DNA from: JAJPHF01 sp035293805
Lineage (GTDB): Bacteria > Chloroflexota > UBA6077 > JAJPHF01
Assembly: GCA_035293805.1 (NCBI GenBank)
Contig: DATGMD010000020.1
Location: 39,243 to 103,242, forward strand
Length of the DNA stretch: 64,000 nt
Direction: 5' to 3'
Below, piece by piece: positions 57,357 through 64,000 of this stretch. The position numbers and the translations under genes were made by a program. The notes beneath the pieces are model-generated. The model saw only the letters and a program-made list of their open reading frames with translations, was not told where the DNA came from and made no database searches. Every line of letters begins with the position of its first letter. Within the stretch, counting starts at the first letter, position 1.

Positions 57357-57377
57357 CCTATAATGCCGGCAGGAGGG
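57357..57377 (+). promoter_or_regulatory. TATAAT-containing leader shared with 58238
   Basis: CCTATAATGCCGGCAGGAGG occurs here, with TATAAT at 57359-57364. Almost the same bases occur at 58238-58257 in front of the Uma2 gene (two bases deleted). It lies between the LhgO-like gene and the DUF433 gene and probably is the promoter of the toxin-antitoxin pair. No clear -35 box is visible. Confidence 0.45.
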
Positions 57378-57438
57378 CGCAGCCGCAGCCGTGCTGCGCC
57401 TAATGCCCTCGAAGAACCGGCGCAGCAGGGATCTGGCA

Positions 57439-57726
57439 ATGCAGAACGGCTCGACGCCCGAGCATCCTTACGTCAGCGAGACGCCCGGCGTGTGCGGTGG
57501 CTATCCCGTGGTGCGCGGCACCCGGACCCCGGTACGCCTGCTCGTGGAGGCGTTTCGCGAGCTTGGCGAGGTCGAGGCCACGCAGGCGGCGTTCCCTCAC
57601 CTGACTATTGAGCAGGTGCGCGGGGCGCTGGCCTACTACGCGGCGCACCCGGCTCGCGTAGACGCAGACTTCGAGCGGCACGCGCGCGTCCTCGCCGAGC
57701 GGCAAGGGCGGCAATGGCCGGGCTAG
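57439..57726 (+). CDS. DUF433-family antitoxin
   Basis: A 95-residue protein: ETPGVCGGYPVVRGTRTPVR, LLVEAFRELGEVEATQAAFP and HLTIEQVRGALAYYAAHPA are the classic DUF433 blocks (G-x-P-x-(I/V)-x-G-T-R-(I/T) and L-T-x-x-Q-(V/I)-x-x-A-L-x-Y-Y-x-x-H). It is the antitoxin of the DUF5615 PIN-like gene, whose ATG lies 13 bases before this stop, showing translational coupling. ATG 57439 has AGGGA upstream; a GTG at 57391 is possible. Confidence 0.88.
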   Translation: MQNGSTPEHPYVSETPGVCGGYPVVRGTRTPVRLLVEAFRELGEVEATQAAFPHLTIEQVRGALAYYAAHPARVDADFERHARVLAERQGRQWPG

Positions 57727-58088
57727 GCATCCGGCTGTATACGGACGAAATGATCCATCCCCGGTTTGTCACAGAGTTACGGCGGCGCGGCTACGACGTG
57801 GAGAGCTGCCCGGAAGCCGGTCTCAGCAACCGAGGCATCCCCGACTCCGACCAGCTTGCCTACGCGGCCAGCCAGGGACGTGCCATCCTCACGTTCAACT
57901 ACGTGGATTGCCTGGAGCTGGACGCTGACTGGAAGGCCGCGGGCCGCGAGCACGCCGGTATCATCGTGTCGCCCTCTGTGAGAGAGGTGGGCGAGTTGCT
58001 TCGGCGGGTGATCTGGCACCTTGACCATCACCAAGTCGAGCAGCAGCGGAACCTTCTCCTCTGGCTCCGCGCCGTGCCTGGCTCCTGA
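57714..58088 (+). CDS. DUF5615 PIN-like toxin
   Basis: A 124-residue PIN-like protein: IRLYTDEMIHPRFVTELRRR provides the first acidic pair (D-E), GYDVESCPEAGLSNRGIPDS and QLAYAASQGRAILTFNYVDC show the conserved D-x2-(Q/L)-L-x-x-A and (L/I)-(V/L)-T-x-(N/D) parts. It is expected to be a ribonuclease kept in check by the DUF433 protein encoded just upstream. This is the only apparently complete toxin-antitoxin pair in the 52.6-58.8 kb region. Confidence 0.85.
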   Translation: MAGLGIRLYTDEMIHPRFVTELRRRGYDVESCPEAGLSNRGIPDSDQLAYAASQGRAILTFNYVDCLELDADWKAAGREHAGIIVSPSVREVGELLRRVIWHLDHHQVEQQRNLLLWLRAVPGS

Positions 58089-58237
58089 CCACGCGCGTCG
58101 TACATCGACCTGTGTAGCCCTCTCCTTCACCAGCCGCCCCTGCGTCCGACTCGTGCCACGCCGCTCAGCACGGTCCACGCGCCCAGGCCTTCGCAACCTG
58201 ACTTGTCTCGAGTTGGAGATGCAGCCGTTGGGCGGCG

Positions 58238-58257
58238 CCTATAATGCCGCAGGAGGG
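58238..58257 (+). promoter_or_regulatory. TATAAT-containing leader in front of the Uma2 gene
   Basis: CCTATAATGCCGCAGGAGGG has TATAAT at 58240-58245 and the ribosome site AGGAGGG, then ATG at 58265. A transcript starting seven bases after the -10 box would have a leader of only about 13 bases, with the ribosome site at its very 5' end. Compare 57357-57377. Confidence 0.45.
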
Positions 58258-58264
58258 TACCGGC

Positions 58265-58816
58265 ATGGCAGTGCGGCGCGGCGTCCAGTTCCTCGCGACC
58301 GACATCTGGGATACGCCTGACGATGGCAAGCGCTACGAGGTGATCGACGGGGAGCTGTATGTGACACCACCGCCGAAATGGGGACATCAACGCGGCCTCA
58401 GCAAATTGCACATCCACCTGGGCGGGTGGGTCTACGGAAATGGTCTAGGTGAGATCGTCGAGGCGCCGGTGGGCGTGGTGCTCGACGAGCACAATGGTGT
58501 GCAGCCTGATCTCATCTATATCTCTCGCGAGCGGCTGGGCATCATCAGCGAGCGTGGCGTCGAGGGCGCGCCGGATCTGCTTGTGGAGGTGCTTTCGCCG
58601 AGCACGCTGGCACGCGATAGGGGCGTCAAGATGCGCCGCTACGCGGCGGCCGGCGTTCCCCACTACTGGCAGCTCGATCCGGGAAGCGAGACGCTGGAGG
58701 CATATCGCCTGACTGAGCAAGGGTATGAGCTGGCCGGCCGCTATGATCCCGGCAGCGTCTTCCGTCCGGAGCTGTTCCCCGGGCTGGAGATTCCGATCGA
58801 CGACCTCTGGCGCTAA
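58265..58816 (+). CDS. Uma2-family (DUF820) putative PD-(D/E)XK nuclease
   Basis: A 183-residue protein. YEVIDGELYVTPPPKWGHQR is the usual start, GVQPDLIYISRERLG gives the active-site Asp, and DLLVEVLSPSTLARDRGVKM provides E-V and the later Lys of the PD-(D/E)XK core, with YAAAGVPHYWQLDPGSETLE after it. Uma2 proteins are abundant in Chloroflexota and Cyanobacteria; their biological role is not settled. ATG 58265 follows AGGAGGG. It shares a leader sequence with the neighbouring toxin-antitoxin pair. Confidence 0.9.
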   Translation: MAVRRGVQFLATDIWDTPDDGKRYEVIDGELYVTPPPKWGHQRGLSKLHIHLGGWVYGNGLGEIVEAPVGVVLDEHNGVQPDLIYISRERLGIISERGVEGAPDLLVEVLSPSTLARDRGVKMRRYAAAGVPHYWQLDPGSETLEAYRLTEQGYELAGRYDPGSVFRPELFPGLEIPIDDLWR

Positions 58817-58837
58817 TACTCCACGACGAGGTGAGCG

Positions 58838-59884
58838 ATGGCGACTGCAACCGATCCGCTGCCGCTGCTGCCAACGACCGTGGTGGGTAGCCACGCGCGA
58901 CCGGCCTGGTGGTGGTGCGCGAACGAGGCGATCCAGCAGGGCCGCTTCGGCGAGCGCGACATCCAGGAGACGCTCGATCACGCGGTCGACATCGCCATAC
59001 TCGACCAGGAGCGGCTGGGCATCGACGTGATCACCGATGGCGAGATGCGGCGGCTGAGCGGCTACGTACGCACGCTGCTTCAACGCCTGGAGGGCCTTAG
59101 CGCCCGGCCGGGGACGGCGCGGCGCTGGGGCCCGCCGCACTACGACATGGACACCGACATGCAGGTCGAGGGGCCGGTGAGCGCGCCGGATGGGCTGGGC
59201 GTGGCGCGGGACTTCGCCTACCTGAAGGCGCACGCCCGGCACCGCACGAAGGCGACCTGCCCGGGGCCGCTCACCTTCGCCGGCTTCTGCCACCTGGCGC
59301 CGCCCTACGGCGACGTGTGGGAGCTGGCGCACGACGTGGCGAAGGTGGTGAACGCCGAGCTGAAGGCGTGCGTGGCGGCGGGCGCCGACTTCGTGCAGAT
59401 CGATGATCCCTCGCTCGGCATCATCCCTGGTGAGGGGCGGGGCATGGTCGAGCTGGTGAACGCGGCGTTCGACGGCGTGCAGGCGAAGCGAGCACTGCAC
59501 ATCTGCTTCGGGACGAACCGCGGCCGGCCGCGCGGCTACAACCGCACCTACCGCCCGCTGTTCCCCGACCTGATGGAGGCGCAGGTCAATCAGTTCGTGT
59601 TCGAGTTCACCAACCGCCAGATGGCCGACATCGACCTGTGGCAGGAGTACCAGCCGCGGCAGGAGCTGGTGGTCGGCGTGGTGGACCAGAAGTGCTACAC
59701 GATCGAGACGCCCGAGTTCGTGGCCGACCGCATCCGCACGGCGCTGAAGTACGTGCCGGTGGACAAGCTGTGGATCAGCGCCGACTGCGGCTTCCAGGGG
59801 GCGCCCTACTGGATCGCGCTCGGCAAGCTGCAAGCGCTGGTCGAGGGCACCGCGATCGTGCGCCGCGAGCTAGCCGGCCGCTAG
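58838..59884 (+). CDS. MetE C-terminal-like (cobalamin-independent methionine synthase family) methyltransferase
   Basis: A 348-residue protein with only the catalytic barrel of MetE. LPTTVVGSHARPAWWWCANE is the standard opening; zinc ligands fit H/C in ALHICFGTNRG, Glu in VFEFTNR and Cys in WISADCGFQGAPYW. Members act on homocysteine and simple methyl donors or on other thiols. It is a stand-alone form, as in archaeal-type MetE or vinylphosphonate-type enzymes, so a non-folate methyl donor is likely. It is not in an operon with the second MetE-like gene at 61222 (opposite strand). Confidence 0.87.
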   Translation: MATATDPLPLLPTTVVGSHARPAWWWCANEAIQQGRFGERDIQETLDHAVDIAILDQERLGIDVITDGEMRRLSGYVRTLLQRLEGLSARPGTARRWGPPHYDMDTDMQVEGPVSAPDGLGVARDFAYLKAHARHRTKATCPGPLTFAGFCHLAPPYGDVWELAHDVAKVVNAELKACVAAGADFVQIDDPSLGIIPGEGRGMVELVNAAFDGVQAKRALHICFGTNRGRPRGYNRTYRPLFPDLMEAQVNQFVFEFTNRQMADIDLWQEYQPRQELVVGVVDQKCYTIETPEFVADRIRTALKYVPVDKLWISADCGFQGAPYWIALGKLQALVEGTAIVRRELAGR

Positions 59885-59970
59885 CGCGCTCGGCTGATGC
59901 GACAGCGGATATTCTACGGGTTAGGCGATCGGGCAGGGCCAGGGTGGCCGCCAGTGGCGCTTGCAGTATT

Positions 59971-59995
59971 CCGCGCCACAGGCCGCGGGCGGGCG
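59971..59995 (+). repeat. 25-bp dispersed repeat, copy 2
   Basis: Identical over 25 bases to 34836-34860 (begins CCGCGCCACAGGCCGCGGGC). It lies in the 162-base gap between convergent genes at 59884 (plus) and 60047 (minus). CAGTGGC occurs upstream in both copies. Confidence 0.75.
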
Positions 59996-60046
59996 TGAAA
60001 CTCAGCCCAACACCACGCGGGTCGCCTAGATTTTGGGCGGGCCTGG

Positions 60047-61222
60047 CTAGCGGCTCGGGGGGATGCGGCCTTCCGCTTGCAGCTCGCGGACCAGGGTGTC
60101 GTCGATCAGCGACTCGGGCGCGATCTCTTTCGCGCGGGGGTCGCTGACGGTGGCCAGGATGGTGGCGAGCGTGTCGGGGCGCGGCAGCACGTCGCGCGTG
60201 ATGTACTTCTCGGCGTAGGCTTTATATGTGCCTGCGAGGATCTCGGGGTCGTCGGTGCGCGTGTAGTCGCCGAGCACCTTCTCGCCGAGCGCGGCGTCGG
60301 CGAAGAAGCGGTCGAGCCCAGCCTGGTAGGCGAGCAGGTAGCGGCGGATGAGATCGGGCCGGCTGGCGAGCACGCCGCGGGGCACGACGGTGCCCAGATG
60401 CATGTAGGGGATGTTCAGCGTCGCGCCGTCGGCGGCCTGACGAAAGCCGAGCTTGGCCGCGGCCAGCGAGGTGGGGTCGGACAGCACGGCGGCGTCGACG
60501 GCGCCGCTCTGGAGACCCGCCAGTAGCTCCGGGACGCCGCCGAGCTGGAGCATTGCCACGTCGCGCTCGGGGTCGAGGTCCCAGCGGCGCAGCAGCCGCC
60601 GCCCGACCACGTCGGTGGACGAGCCGAAGCGGGTGACGCCGACGCGGGCGCCACGCAGCCCATCCGGCGCGTTGAGGTTGGGCTGCGTGAACAGCGCGAG
60701 CGGCGGCACCTGGACGGTAGCCTGGACGTAGAGGCCGTCGAAGCCGCCGACCATGGCGCCGATGACGGCGGCCGCCCCGACGTTCGCCAGTGGCGCCTCG
60801 CCCGCCACGAGCGTTTGCGTGGCAGTGGTGCCGCTCTCGATCAGCACCAGCTCGGGGTCCAGTCCCTGCTGGCGGAAGAGTCCCTGGTCCACTGCGATCC
60901 AGAGGGGCATGTAGCTGCCGCTCAGGCTGCTATAGATGACCTTCAGGTGCTCGGGCGCGGCAGCCGTGGGAGCAGCGGGGGCCGCGGCGCTGGGCGCGCT
61001 CGGGGCGCTGGCCGGCGCCGCGGGCGCAGCGGGCGCGGGGGCGCCGCCCGCCGGGGCGCAGGCGAGAGCCAGGAGGCTGGCGAGCACGAAGGACAGCCCC
61101 CCGCCCGCGACGCGCCGCGTCGAAGGGCGGCGGGCGGGGCGGGACGTTGGCCGAGGGCGGGGCGCCGGCTGGACGGGACGGCTGCGGTCCCCAATAGGTC
61201 GCGCGCGACGCCGCAGTGGCAT
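60047..61222 (-). CDS. ABC-type substrate-binding lipoprotein, coupled to a MetE-like enzyme
   Basis: A 391-residue protein with a basic head of about 40 residues, then signal GGGLSFVLASLLALACAPAG with lipobox Cys. The binding domain has VIYSSLSGSYMPLWIAVDQG, LRGARVGVTRFGSSTDVVGR and VPELLAGLQSGAVDAAVLSD, as in the paralogues at 16748, 25932 and 31002. Its ATG (61222) overlaps the stop of the MetE-like gene (61222-61224), so translation is coupled. The basic head before the signal is longer than normal; a start at an internal codon cannot be excluded. Confidence 0.87.
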   Translation of the reverse strand: MPLRRRARPIGDRSRPVQPAPRPRPTSRPARRPSTRRVAGGGLSFVLASLLALACAPAGGAPAPAAPAAPASAPSAPSAAAPAAPTAAAPEHLKVIYSSLSGSYMPLWIAVDQGLFRQQGLDPELVLIESGTTATQTLVAGEAPLANVGAAAVIGAMVGGFDGLYVQATVQVPPLALFTQPNLNAPDGLRGARVGVTRFGSSTDVVGRRLLRRWDLDPERDVAMLQLGGVPELLAGLQSGAVDAAVLSDPTSLAAAKLGFRQAADGATLNIPYMHLGTVVPRGVLASRPDLIRRYLLAYQAGLDRFFADAALGEKVLGDYTRTDDPEILAGTYKAYAEKYITRDVLPRPDTLATILATVSDPRAKEIAPESLIDDTLVRELQAEGRIPPSR

Positions 61223-62322
61223 CAGCCCCATACCTTTCGCGCCGTGTCCACGACCAGCTCCAGCTTGCGGCGCTCGTCGTCGAGCGTGAGCAAGTTGCCG
61301 GGGGCCGTCGAGGCGAAGCCGCACTGCGGGCTGAGCGCCAGGTTCTCCAGCGGCACGTACTTCGCGGCCTCGTCGATGCGGCGGCGCAGGTCGTCCTGCG
61401 ACTCTAGCTGGGGGTCCTTGGTGGTCACGAGCCCCAGCACCACGTTCTTGCCCTTGGGCATGAAGCGGAGCGGCTCGAAGCCGCCGGTGCGCTGCTCGCT
61501 GTCGTACTCCAGCAGGAAGGCATCCACGTCGAGGCCGCCGAACAGCTTCTCGGCGATCGGCTCATAGCCGCCCTCGGTGTACCAACGGCTGCGGTTGTTG
61601 CCGCGGCAGACGTGCATCGCCAGCACGACGCCGTCGCGCTTGAGGCCCTGGATGCAGGAGTTGTCGGCCGCGATCGACTGGTCGAGCGCCTCGTCGGGAT
61701 CGGCGCCCTGCTGGCGGATGCTCTCCCGGATGGCGGGATCAACGTAGTGGGAGTAGTAGGGCGCGTCGAGCTGGACGTAGGCAACGCCCTCGTCGAGCAG
61801 CGCCTCGACCTCTTTGCGAAGGATCGCCGCGATGTCGTCCAGCAGGGCGGCGCGGGTGGGGTAGACCTGGTCGGAGAGGCCGGGCTTGTAACTGGCGAGC
61901 AGGAAGTTCGAGGCGGCCGGCAAGGTCATCTTGATCGGGCCGGGGGCGTGTTGCTTCAGGTACTCGGCCTCGTGCGCGGTGAGGCGGCGCTTCTGCTGGA
62001 GCTTGGCGCCGGCCACGTTGGCGGTGCTGAACTCCTGGGCGGCACCGGGGCCGCGCCACTCCAGCGGCACGCGGTCGGCCACGAAGCCCTCGACGGCCTC
62101 GGCGAGGTCGGTGAGCCAGGAGCCGCGGCGGAACTCGCCGTCGGTGAAGATGCCGAGCCCCACCTGGCGCTGCAGCTCGATGGCGCCCAGGATGGCGTGG
62201 TCTTCGAGGTCGTGCAGCACCATTAGCGGCAGCCGCCCCTCGGCGTATGCCGCCCGCGCGTCGAGCAGGTTCTTCGGCCGCAGCAGGCTCCCCACGTGAT
62301 CGGCCTTGTATGGGTGCGCCAT
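61222..62322 (-). CDS. MetE C-terminal-like methyltransferase
   Basis: A 366-residue barrel enzyme of the cobalamin-independent methionine synthase family. KADHVGSLLRPKNLLDARAA and VGLGIFTDGEFRRGSWLTDL mark the N-terminal part; the zinc ligands fit H/C in LAMHVCRGNNRSRW, Glu in FLLEYDSEQRTG and Cys in LALSPQCGFASTAPGNLL. Stand-alone length argues against folate-dependent MetE. Translation is coupled to a substrate-binding lipoprotein gene, which suggests that the imported compound is its methyl or thiol substrate. It is only distantly similar to the gene at 58838. Confidence 0.88.
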   Translation of the reverse strand: MAHPYKADHVGSLLRPKNLLDARAAYAEGRLPLMVLHDLEDHAILGAIELQRQVGLGIFTDGEFRRGSWLTDLAEAVEGFVADRVPLEWRGPGAAQEFSTANVAGAKLQQKRRLTAHEAEYLKQHAPGPIKMTLPAASNFLLASYKPGLSDQVYPTRAALLDDIAAILRKEVEALLDEGVAYVQLDAPYYSHYVDPAIRESIRQQGADPDEALDQSIAADNSCIQGLKRDGVVLAMHVCRGNNRSRWYTEGGYEPIAEKLFGGLDVDAFLLEYDSEQRTGGFEPLRFMPKGKNVVLGLVTTKDPQLESQDDLRRRIDEAAKYVPLENLALSPQCGFASTAPGNLLTLDDERRKLELVVDTARKVWG

Positions 62323-62498
62323 CGTTTGTGCTCCCTGGCGCGGCGTCTGGGCGCGCGCCGCTCATGATCGTGCAAGGTCGCGGCATCGCCACGCTGGAGC
62401 GCTTGGATGCCGCGATATCTACTGTGGTTCTACACGGTAGGCGATGCCTTTGGGCGCGTCAAGAGCGTACCCGCTGCCAGCACAGCGCCAAGCGTGCT

Positions 62499-62936
62499 CT
62501 AGGGCCAGGCGGTCTCGCTGGCCCGCGTGGCGGCGCGCAGCAAGCTGCGCTGGCGGCGATAGGCGTCCCGGTTCAAGCGCAGGCGTGCGACGGTGGCGCG
62601 GCCTACTGGCGTCAGGCCAACAAGCAGCAGGTAGTTGTCCGCCCACGCAAAGTGCGCATCCCAGCGATCACGACGAGGATGGAACAGTGGTTGCTCGGCC
62701 GCAGTCTCGGGATCGTAGCCAATTGTCGCGCCCCACTTGGCACGGTTGCAATGAGAACAGGCGGCGGCGAGATTGCTTGGATCGTCGGGAGCGAAGGCAG
62801 GCGGCGTAGCCGAGCGCCAGGCGACGACGGGCACGACGTGGTCGATGGTCAGCGGCCACTCCGCGATCTGGCAATACTCGCACCGATAGTGAGCTTGATT
62901 GAGGATGCGCTGACGCAGCGTCCGCGAAACCGGCAC
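62499..62936 (-). CDS. HNH endonuclease
   Basis: A 145-residue protein with an N-terminal HNH domain: QRILNQAHYRCEYCQIAEWP has the first C-x2-C, LTIDHVVPVVAW the catalytic H, and NLAAACSHCNRAKWG the N-L-x3-C-x2-C-N block. The C-terminal half (FAWADNYLLLVGLTPVGRAT) is the usual extension after prophage- and defence-type HNH nucleases. GTG 62936 is the likely start, six bases after the stop of the upstream HTH gene. It may be a nuclease toxin paired with that gene. Confidence 0.88.
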   Translation of the reverse strand: MPVSRTLRQRILNQAHYRCEYCQIAEWPLTIDHVVPVVAWRSATPPAFAPDDPSNLAAACSHCNRAKWGATIGYDPETAAEQPLFHPRRDRWDAHFAWADNYLLLVGLTPVGRATVARLRLNRDAYRRQRSLLRAATRASETAWP

Positions 62937-62942
62937 CGAGCG

Positions 62943-63500
62943 TTACGAGCCACGCGAGCGGGATCGGGCCGTCCGCTCTTCGAGGTGCCGGCCGGCTGCG
63001 TCGGTTAGCTCGCGCTCTAGCCTGATCATCTCGCCGCGCTCCGCGCGGCTCAGCGACTCACCGTCCTCCATTCGCTCATGAAGGGCTTCCAACCGTGCCA
63101 GTTTATCCTTCGGAAGAGCGCGAAGCATGGCCTGATAGCGGCGCCGCTCTCCTGCAACAGCGGGGGGCGTCTTGGGCCGCGACGGGCGCTGGTCCTCCCG
63201 CAGACGGTCGAGGTAATCGAGGATCGTGTGGAGGTTGATCGCCGGCTCGCCGCCGATCTCGACAGTTGGGAGCCGGCCCTGGATGATCCACTGCCGGACG
63301 GCCTTGACCTCCGTGCCCAGCGCGCGCGCAGCCTGGGGGAACGTCACATACTCGGGTGCAGCGGATGACTCCGGCGGGCTTTGCGCAGCGAGGGCCGCGG
63401 CGAGCACGGCCTCGACGGCCTGGGCGCGCTCGGGCTTGCCCTGTGCCCGTAGGTCGCGGGCGGTCTCTCGCGCTAGCTCAATGTCTCTGGCTGCTAGCAT
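62943..63500 (-). CDS. DNA-binding (excisionase/MerR-like HTH) protein upstream of the HNH nuclease
   Basis: A 185-residue protein: a helical N terminus (IELARETARDLRAQGKPERA), then EYVTFPQAARALGTEVKAVR and QWIIQGRLPTVEIGGEPAIN, a winged-helix of the excisionase/MerR type, followed by a charged helical C-terminal part. It lies directly before the HNH nuclease gene on the same strand with a six-base gap. This resembles an antitoxin or regulator in front of a nuclease gene. The ATG at 63500 gives the only complete helical N terminus. Confidence 0.8.
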   Translation of the reverse strand: MLAARDIELARETARDLRAQGKPERAQAVEAVLAAALAAQSPPESSAAPEYVTFPQAARALGTEVKAVRQWIIQGRLPTVEIGGEPAINLHTILDYLDRLREDQRPSRPKTPPAVAGERRRYQAMLRALPKDKLARLEALHERMEDGESLSRAERGEMIRLERELTDAAGRHLEERTARSRSRGS

Positions 63501-63562
63501 CTCTGACCTCCGCGGTTGGTTTCATGCTAGGCATATCATGGAGCGGGACGCAAGCACGACGC

Positions 63563-64000
63563 CTACTGCGGCTCGTGGGCGATGGCGGCTTCGGCCTGGC
63601 GGGTGAGGGCGTAGCAGACGGCCTGGAGGCGGGCGGCGAAGGCGTGAGGCGACTCACCGGGCTGGAGGGTGAGCGGGACGCCGAAGGCGATGGCGAGCGG
63701 GCCGCGGCGCAGGGCCACGGGGATGCCGGCGATGACGGGGCCGTTGAAGTGGTCCAGGTCGGGCGGGATGACCTGCTCGGTGCCGGCCAGCCCGAACGGC
63801 ACCACGGCGGCGTCGAGCGCGGCGGCGAGGTGGGCTACGCCGGGCTTGAAGCGGACGGCCGGGTCGTCCGCGCGCTCCTGGGCCAGCGTGGCGTGGCGGC
63901 CCTGCGGGAAGATCAGGATCGCGTTGCCCTCCGCGGCCAGCCGCGCCAGACCGCGCAGGCTCGCCTCGCGCTCGCCGTGCTGCTGCAAGGGATACAGCCA
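63563..64000 (-). CDS. 1-acyl-sn-glycerol-3-phosphate acyltransferase-like (PlsC), 5' end cut by window edge
   Basis: The last 145 residues of a PlsC-type acyltransferase. ILIFPQGRHATLAQERADDP is the second conserved block (F-P-E-G-x-R, here FPQGRH), FKPGVAHLAAALDAAVVPFG the third, and VIAGIPVALRRGPLAIAFGV the fourth. The first block (H-x4-D) must lie beyond position 64000. The enzyme adds an acyl chain to lysophosphatidic acid at the inner membrane. Replacement of Glu by Gln in FPEG may affect binding of the phosphate. The frame is open to the edge. Confidence 0.85.
   Translation of the reverse strand, partial: WLYPLQQHGEREASLRGLARLAAEGNAILIFPQGRHATLAQERADDPAVRFKPGVAHLAAALDAAVVPFGLAGTEQVIPPDLDHFNGPVIAGIPVALRRGPLAIAFGVPLTLQPGESPHAFAARLQAVCYALTRQAEAAIAHEPQ

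Noticed and set aside
1..64000. tRNA, rRNA, insertion sequence, integrase or attachment site
   Set aside because: I looked for cloverleaf ends, rRNA-like stretches, transposase motifs and terminal inverted repeats and saw none that I could support.

Overview
The window is about 70% GC and reads like one stretch of chromosome from an uncultured soil or sediment bacterium. I favour Chloroflexota or a similar high-GC phylum. The reasons are the mix of DUF5132/HMA proteins, an ArsA-like ATPase, DUF433/DUF5615, HicB and Uma2 families, many orphan ABC substrate-binding lipoproteins, and start sites with GGAGG-type ribosome binding sites using ATG, GTG and TTG. This placement is inference: no rRNA, tRNA or universal marker gene is visible. 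No CRISPR array, insertion sequence or prophage was seen.

Layout. 1-2.9 kb: a retropepsin-like gene cut by the left edge, a small partner gene, an Fpg/Nei DNA glycosylase, a small membrane protein and a PAP2 phosphatase. 2.9-11 kb: a membrane and ion-handling block with a P-type ATPase carrying two HMA-like domains, two DUF5132 proteins, a DUF1232 protein, a free HMA2 protein, an ArsA/GET3-like ATPase, an MgtC-like protein and a DUF4337 protein. 11-15.2 kb: an FAH-family hydrolase, a haem-oxygenase-like diiron protein, an orphan EutA-type reactivase with a histidine-rich N terminus, and a decayed VapBC pair. 15.6-24.7 kb: an amidase, then a substrate-binding lipoprotein with a glycine-reductase component B proprotein-like gene (GrdE-like), a seven-bladed YVTN propeller protein, and a GrdB-like gene whose reading frame crosses an in-frame TGA that is very probably selenocysteine. 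An MFS transporter with a DUF4118-like tail follows.

24.8-43 kb and 58.8-62.3 kb form the catabolic part. Eight substrate-binding proteins in the window are each linked to a soluble enzyme rather than to a permease or ATPase: GrdE-like, Rieske oxygenases, an ornithine cyclodeaminase homologue, an amidohydrolase with a cupin, an MBL hydrolase and MetE-like methyltransferases. 43-46 kb: an MBL hydrolase and a holin-like/phosphodiesterase fusion. 46-47.4 kb: two secreted proteins. 47.5-52.6 kb: a compact five-gene run of sigma-like protein, small helical protein, ImmA/IrrE metallopeptidase, NurA-like nuclease and HerA-like ATPase. I consider this the best candidate for a little-described system, probably DNA-end processing or phage defence.

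52.6-58.8 kb is rich in small toxin-antitoxin type genes and their wrecks (HicA remnant, two HicB, two DUF433, DUF5615, Uma2, a frameshifted gene), mixed with an enoyl-CoA hydratase, a VOC protein and an L-2-hydroxyglutarate oxidase-like enzyme. The right end holds an HTH/HNH pair and a PlsC acyltransferase cut by the edge. Intergenic DNA carries several repeat families and palindromes, listed below.
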